Source: Caldisericaceae bacterium (GTDB taxonomy: Bacteria; Caldisericota; Caldisericia; Caldisericales; Caldisericaceae). From it: a stretch of DNA of 11,019 bases. The notes beneath the pieces were generated by a model. It made no database searches. It had not been told where the DNA came from and was given only the letters and a program-made list of their open reading frames with translations. Position numbers and translations under genes: made by a program. The DNA lies in assembly GCA_026987225.1 (NCBI GenBank), contig JALSNB010000169.1:1-11019 (forward strand), in the 5' to 3' direction. Below are positions 8,149 through 11,019 of this stretch, in pieces (within the stretch, counting starts at the first letter, position 1; each line of letters begins with the position of its first letter).

Positions 8149-8174
8149 TTTAGAAAATTGCGGTAAAAAGGCAA
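8147..8174 (-). promoter_or_regulatory. Candidate sigma70-type promoter for the glycogen operon
   Basis: On the minus strand a TTGCCT box (8174-8169) and a TAAAAT box (8152-8147) are separated by 16 bases. This would start transcription near 8140 and leave a leader of about 50 bases before the first GH57 gene. Its -10 box shares two bases with the -10 box of the opposing promoter, so RNA polymerase could occupy only one at a time. The assignment is by eye; an alternative AT-rich -10 further downstream is possible. Confidence 0.45.
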
Positions 8175-8195
8175 AAATGGGTAAAGGAGAGTGAG

Positions 8196-9308
8196 ATGGC
8201 AGACGTAATCTTAAAAGATGTTACGAAAAAGTTTGGAAATGTTGTTGCTGTAAATAAGTCGAATCTTCACGTTGAAGACGGTGAGTTTTTGGTATTGCTC
8301 GGGCCTTCCGGGTGCGGTAAAACGACTACTCTGAGGCTTATTGCGGGGTTGGAAGAGCCGACAAGCGGAGAGATATACATCGGTGACAAACTTGTGAACG
8401 ATGTCCCGCCAAAAGACAGGAACATTGCGATGGTCTTCCAGAACTATGCTCTTTATCCGCATATGAACGTTTATCAGAATATCTCCTTCGGGCTCCGTTT
8501 GAGAAAGATGCCGAAAGACGAAATTGACAGGCGTGTAAAAGAAGCTGCTGCAATGCTGGGGCTTGAAAACCTTCTTGACAGAAAACCGAGAGAACTCTCC
8601 GGCGGGCAGAGGCAGAGGGTTGCGCTTGCAAGGGCGATAGTGAGGAATCCGCAGGTTTACCTTATGGACGAACCTCTGTCAAACCTCGATGCAAAGCTCA
8701 GGGTGCAGACAAGGGGAGAACTCATAAAACTCCACAAAAGGCTTGGTGTTACGACTATTTACGTGACGCACGATCAGGTTGAAGCAATGACTCTCGGAGA
8801 CAGGGTTGTTGTAATGAATAAAGGCGTCATACAGCAGGTAGGCAGTCCAAAAGAAGTCTATGACAAACCTGTTAACAAGTTTGTTGCGGGGTTTGTCGGC
8901 ACTCCGCCAATGAACTTTATCGACGTAAAAATTACAAAAGAAGGTAATGATTACTATGCAACATCGGAGCATTTCAAAATAAAACTCCTTAAAGAGCAGG
9001 GCAAAACGCTTGAGGAGAAGGGCTACATCGGCAAAGACATGATTATGGGTATAAGGCCCAAAGATTTCTATGACGAACCCGAAATAGGCGAGGGCAGTAA
9101 ACATACGATGGAGCCTGTAAAAATCACTGTCGATTTTATTGAGATGATGGGTTCGGAGACATTCATACATTTTAAGCTCGGTGATATCGTTGCCGTTGCA
9201 CGTGTCAGTGCGGCACGCGACTATTCGATCGGTGATACGGTTGAACTCTACATAGACGTGGAATACGTGCATCTTTTTGATAAGGAGACTGAAAAGACAG
9301 TTCTTTAA
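8196..9308 (+). CDS. ugpC: ABC transporter ATPase of the MalK/MsmX/UgpC (CUT1 sugar importer) family
   Basis: This cytoplasmic subunit hydrolyses ATP to drive a carbohydrate importer. The 370 residues hold a complete nucleotide-binding domain: Walker A GPSGCGKT (36-43), Q-loop Gln82 in VFQNYALYPHM, signature LSGGQ (134-138), Walker B with Asp158 and Glu159, D-loop SNLD (162-165), and switch His192 in YVTHDQ. From about residue 235 a TOBE/regulatory-type C-terminal domain follows, including IMGIRPKDF (283-291), as in MalK and UgpC. The ATG at 8196 has AAAGGAGA at 8183-8190. No permease or substrate-binding gene is visible around it, so it may be a shared ATPase serving several importers, as MsmX does in Bacillus. 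Its divergence from the glycogen operon suggests a link between sugar uptake and glucan metabolism, which is inference. The transported substrate cannot be told from sequence. Confidence 0.95.
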   Translation: MADVILKDVTKKFGNVVAVNKSNLHVEDGEFLVLLGPSGCGKTTTLRLIAGLEEPTSGEIYIGDKLVNDVPPKDRNIAMVFQNYALYPHMNVYQNISFGLRLRKMPKDEIDRRVKEAAAMLGLENLLDRKPRELSGGQRQRVALARAIVRNPQVYLMDEPLSNLDAKLRVQTRGELIKLHKRLGVTTIYVTHDQVEAMTLGDRVVVMNKGVIQQVGSPKEVYDKPVNKFVAGFVGTPPMNFIDVKITKEGNDYYATSEHFKIKLLKEQGKTLEEKGYIGKDMIMGIRPKDFYDEPEIGEGSKHTMEPVKITVDFIEMMGSETFIHFKLGDIVAVARVSAARDYSIGDTVELYIDVEYVHLFDKETEKTVL

Positions 9309-9589
9309 TGCAAATAGGAATTTGCACGATGAGGCTTGCCATACCGGGCACGTTTTCTCTTAAGGATAAGCGTCAGGTGTGTGCAAGCCTTTTTTCGAAA
9401 ATAAGGCAAAACTTTAACGTGTCTGTTGCCGAAACGGATAGTCAGGATACTTTTCGCCGTGCGACGGTTGCCGTTGTTGCGGTAAACACGGACAGGGCGC
9501 ACCTTCACAGCACTCTGTCAAAAGTCATTTCTTTTGTGGAAAAGGATTACAGGGTTGTTATAGAAAACTATACCATTGAGATTGTTTGA
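9308..9589 (+). CDS. ylxP: DUF503 / YlxP-like small protein
   Basis: This 93-residue protein matches the DUF503 pattern: LKDKR near the N-terminus (residues 18-22), the central NVSVAETDSQD followed by RRA, and a C-terminal helix with VISFVEKDYRV. Family members are small, cytoplasmic and without an agreed biochemical role. In Firmicutes the homologue YlxP usually lies in the infB-rbfA translation region, which is not the context here. The ATG shares its A with the last base of the upstream TAA stop (TAATG). The nearest ribosome-site-like sequence, AAGGAG at 9282-9287, is 20 bases away, too far for normal initiation, so the gene is probably translated by termination-reinitiation after the ATPase. 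No membrane segment or signal peptide is seen. The family call is good; the function is unknown. Confidence 0.85.
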   Translation: MQIGICTMRLAIPGTFSLKDKRQVCASLFSKIRQNFNVSVAETDSQDTFRRATVAVVAVNTDRAHLHSTLSKVISFVEKDYRVVIENYTIEIV

Positions 9590-9599
9590 AATACCGTTT

Positions 9600-10380
9600 T
9601 TCTTTATGCATTCGCTTTCTTCGAAAGTTTTCCGTATTTTATTGAGCCTCAAATAGTGTTTTCCGCTAATTTCAATAAAATTTTTTCCTATGGTTTAAAA
9701 ATGACAAGTTGAATTTCTGCAAGCGTATTTGTTGTTTTGAAATGATAAAAATGGCATCAAAAACTTTTACCTGTTCTCTAACGGTTGCGAATAGCGAAGC
9801 GGAAATAAAATTTTTACACGTTCTATTATAATCGGCAAATTTCGAAAACATATCAAAACCTCCACAAAATTTTATTACTTCAAAATAGCAAAACACAATT
9901 GAATTTTGCGAGCGTCTTTCAATCGCTTGAAACCTCAAAAACGAAAAATAAAATTTATATCTGCTCTAATACTCATCGTAAAATATCAAAGCATGATCAA
10001 AGTTTCCGCATGTTCGTTTATTGTTTTTGAAAAACGAAAATGTAAATATGATTTATGCAAAATTGCCTATTGTTTCAAAAGATTAGATAACTATTGAAGC
10101 CTATCTTTTCGAATAAAGGAAATATGACTAAAATTTCCGCACGTATTTTAATCGTTTCAAAATATTAAAGAACCGTTCAAAATTTCCGCAAGTGCTTCTA
10201 TTATCTTTAAATATCAAAGACGTAAATAAAATCTCGGCACGTATCTCTACGGTTTTAATACTGTAAAAATCCGATCCGTATTTCTGCAAGCCTTTTTATT
10301 GTTTTCAAATAACAAAGACGCAAGCAAAATTTTTGCACGTGCCTTACTGTCAATTTTTTGGAAAAAAGTTATGCCCGTAA
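9600..10380. repeat. Degenerate tandem array, basic unit 49 bases, about 13 full units plus truncated ones
   Basis: Aligning the start of each copy at a conserved block (AAATTTCYGCAMGT in the best copies) gives unit starts at 9711, 9761, 9808, 9856, 9902, 9951, 10000, 10049, 10131, 10180, 10229, 10278 and 10327. Spacing is exactly 49 for 9902-10049 and again for 10131-10327; earlier copies are 46-50 apart. A 33-base truncated copy lacking its first part lies at 10098-10130, and poorer copies (9626, 9657) fill the left end. Strongest columns are TTT at unit positions 4-6, GC at 9-10, G at 13, and a TATTGTTT-like patch at 21-28 followed by A-rich sequence. Copies differ at many positions. Since 49 is not a multiple of three and all frames are broken, it is unlikely to be coding. 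No cas genes, identical repeats or flanking transposase are seen. Function is unknown. Confidence 0.8.
9615..9633 (+). terminator. Weak hairpin with short T-run after the DUF503 gene
   Basis: CTTTC (9615-9619) and GAAAG (9623-9627) form a five-base stem with a three-base loop, followed by TTTT and CC. It lies 25 bases beyond the stop at 9589 and is the only terminator-like structure close to it. The stem is short and AT-rich, and it falls in the first decayed copy of the tandem array, so termination here is tentative. Confidence 0.25.
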
Positions 10381-10423
10381 AACCCTTATAAACAGACTCT
10401 TAATTCGAATTTGCTCTTTAAAC

Positions 10424-10468
10424 ACCCCTAAAAATTCCGATTTGGAGTTAGGAGGTATAATTAGGGGT
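10424..10468. promoter_or_regulatory. Inverted repeat ACCCCTAA / TTAGGGGT with an alternative partner
   Basis: ACCCCTAA (10424-10431) is perfectly complementary to TTAGGGGT (10461-10468), enclosing 29 bases. A second, shorter partner for CCTAA lies between them, TTAGG at 10448-10452, directly followed by AGG so that it reads TTAGGAGG like a ribosome site, with TATAAT at 10456-10461. The two pairings exclude each other, as in a switch, but no reading frame follows the ribosome-like sequence. It may be an operator, an RNA structure or chance. Confidence 0.4.
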
Positions 10469-10513
10469 ACCTATCGCTTAAAATGCGTTTAAATGGCATC
10501 TTAAAACCCCGAT

Positions 10514-10603
10514 TTTATCTGCATTTCTTAAAATTACCTTTTAATTTAACCCTACCTCAAAAGTAATATATCAATAAATCCTCTGTTTATCTGCATTCTT
10601 AAA
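10514..10603 (+). repeat. Direct repeat pair TTTATCTGCATT(T)CTTAAA
   Basis: TTTATCTGCATTTCTTAAA (10514-10532) recurs as the same sequence less one T at 10586-10603, 72 bases downstream. Related GC...TTAAA elements occur at 10413-10422, 10485-10493 and 10496-10506. They differ from the 49-base units on the left. Binding sites for a regulator are one possibility; no function is evident. Confidence 0.55.
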
Positions 10604-10613
10604 TATGCAATTT

Positions 10614-10639
10614 CGATAAAAATCCGCCAGATTTTATCG
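10614..10639. other. Imperfect hairpin CGATAAAAATC / GATTTTATCG
   Basis: The left arm (10614-10624) and right arm (10630-10639) pair over ten bases with a single bulged A, around the loop CGCCA. No T-run follows on the plus strand and no A-run of terminator type precedes it, so an intrinsic terminator is unlikely. It could be an operator or part of a structured leader. Confidence 0.4.
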
Positions 10640-10698
10640 TCTCAGAAACCTATTATTTATAAGTGGAAAACCCTTCTTTTCACAGCATACTCGCTATT

Positions 10699-10727
10699 TT
10701 GACAAATCGATTTGTATGGAGATACGT
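10699..10727 (+). promoter_or_regulatory. TTGACA box overlapped by a 14-base perfect palindrome
   Basis: A consensus -35 hexamer TTGACA (10699-10704) overlaps the perfect palindrome ACAAATCGATTTGT (10702-10715). The best -10 at usual spacing is the weak GATACG at 10721-10726. Immediately after the palindrome begins another inverted repeat, TGGAGAT (10717-10723) with ATCTCCA (10747-10753). The layout is that of a repressor site over a promoter, but the poor -10 leaves this uncertain. Confidence 0.35.
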
Positions 10728-10789
10728 AAACAAATTATTGAAAGGCATCTCCACTCTCATTTGCAAATATTCGAAAACAAAATAAAATT

Positions 10790-10800
10790 TATAATATAAT
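10790..10800 (+). promoter_or_regulatory. Tandem -10-like boxes upstream of the last gene
   Basis: TATAATATAAT contains two overlapping perfect -10 hexamers (10790-10795 and 10795-10800). No good -35 lies at 16-18 bases; TTCGAA at 10770-10775 is a weak candidate at 19 bases from the second box. If used, transcription would begin near 10806 and leave a leader of about 80 bases containing a small hairpin (CGAAG 10828-10832 with CTTCG 10842-10846). Confidence 0.45.
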
Positions 10801-10887
10801 AGCGATAAATAAAAAGAAAAATCGTTTCGAAGGCTTTGATACTTCGCAGTATAAGTTTTATGTTAAATACGATTATGGGAGGTGGGC

Positions 10888-11019
10888 ATGGGATTATTAG
10901 GCACGTCTACGTATTACCTCAGAAAAGCCTTTAAAGTATTTGCGTTGTTTGTTCTGTCAGTTCTTCTCGTTTATCTTTCCCTTTCCGTTCCGCACGTTAT
11001 AAGATCACCGGAGCAGAAA
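10888..11019 (+). CDS. Unrecognised membrane protein, partial (N-terminus only)
   Basis: The ATG at 10888 is preceded by GGGAGGTG at 10877-10884, a strong ribosome site, and opens an uninterrupted frame of 44 codons to the right edge. The peptide starts with MGLLGTSTYYLRKAFK, a basic stretch, followed by one hydrophobic segment at about residues 17-34 (VFALFVLSVLLVYLSLSV), then a polar part ending SPEQK. The basic side before the segment predicts the N-terminus inside the cytoplasm. It could be the first helix of a transporter permease or a signal anchor. The layout resembles the start of DppB-type ABC permeases, but their usual PGDP sequence after the first helix is absent, so no family is assigned. 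A competing ATG at 10875 in another frame lacks a good ribosome site. Confidence 0.7.
   Translation, partial: MGLLGTSTYYLRKAFKVFALFVLSVLLVYLSLSVPHVIRSPEQK

Larger units (their letters stand above)
10381..10887. other. AT-rich intergenic stretch with several dyads, no gene recognised
   Basis: No convincing open reading frame, tRNA or known RNA is visible between the end of the tandem array and the last gene. The stretch does hold inverted repeats (10424-10468, 10614-10639, 10663-10683, 10717-10753), a 14-base palindrome (10702-10715), a repeated TTTATCTGCATT element and a final -10-like box. This density of symmetry suggests a long regulatory or untranslated region, or an unrecognised small RNA. 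This is inference. Confidence 0.5.

Noticed and set aside
9672..9938. Minus-strand open frame of 88 codons within the tandem array
   Set aside because: It crosses several copies of a 49-base repeat that shifts frame from unit to unit, has no convincing ribosome site, and matches no family I recognise.
9906..10097. Plus-strand open frame of 63 codons within the tandem array
   Set aside because: It lies in the degenerate repeats, has biased low-complexity composition and lacks a proper ribosome site.
9600..10380. A CRISPR array
   Set aside because: The units are not near-identical repeats separated by unique spacers; weak similarity runs through the whole 49-base unit, copies diverge strongly, and no cas gene is present.
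9590..10887. A replication origin (AT-rich, repeated short motifs; AACCCTACCTCAA at 10548-10560 resembles some thermophile DnaA boxes)
   Set aside because: No cluster of clear DnaA boxes was seen, neighbouring genes are not dnaA, dnaN or other origin markers, and a single loose match is expected by chance.
10875..10890. ATG at 10875 as the start of the last gene
   Set aside because: It is in a different frame from the hydrophobic reading frame and has no ribosome site, whereas the ATG at 10888 has GGGAGGTG at good distance.

Overview
The window looks like a chromosomal segment of an anaerobic, probably thermophilic bacterium. The main reasons are two cytoplasmic GH57 glucan enzymes, a family concentrated in thermophilic bacteria and archaea, beside a bacterial-type glycogen synthase and a MalK/MsmX-type ATPase. 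Caldisericota, Thermotogota, Dictyoglomota or Atribacterota are plausible, but the phylum cannot be fixed by eye. No rRNA, tRNA, transposase, integrase or CRISPR array was seen.

Layout. Positions 8091 down to 1 hold a tightly packed minus-strand operon. In transcript order it encodes an amylopullulanase-like GH57 glycosidase, a GH57 4-alpha-glucanotransferase/amylase, a GalT-family nucleotidyltransferase, glycogen synthase GlgA, a phosphoglucomutase, and glucose-6-phosphate isomerase, which runs off the left edge. Genes overlap by 4 or 11 bases or are separated by 9 or 15 bases, and every start has a clear Shine-Dalgarno sequence. A short divergent promoter region (about 8092-8195) separates the operon from a plus-strand pair: a sugar-ABC ATPase and a DUF503/YlxP-like protein, joined by a TAATG overlap.

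From 9590 to 10887 there is about 1.3 kb of AT-rich DNA without a convincing gene. Its first 0.8 kb is a degenerate tandem array with a basic period of 49 bases. The next 0.5 kb carries inverted repeats, a palindrome overlapping a TTGACA box, and a repeated TTTATCTGCATT element. It ends at a -10-like TATAATATAAT sequence and a new plus-strand gene at 10888, a membrane protein cut by the right edge.

How the genes fit together. Isomerase and mutase connect fructose-6-P, glucose-6-P and glucose-1-P. GlgA builds alpha-glucan from a nucleotide sugar, and the two GH57 enzymes remodel or degrade the glucan inside the cell. The step that makes the nucleotide sugar, normally GlgC, is absent here. In its place is a GalT-family protein whose active-site loop (GASLSHPHSQ) differs from classical GalT, so it may supply or recycle the donor. 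This is inference. The ATPase probably energises sugar import, but its permeases and binding protein are not visible.

The strongest candidates for something undescribed are the 49-base array, where spacing is better kept than sequence, and the GalT-like protein inside a glycogen operon.
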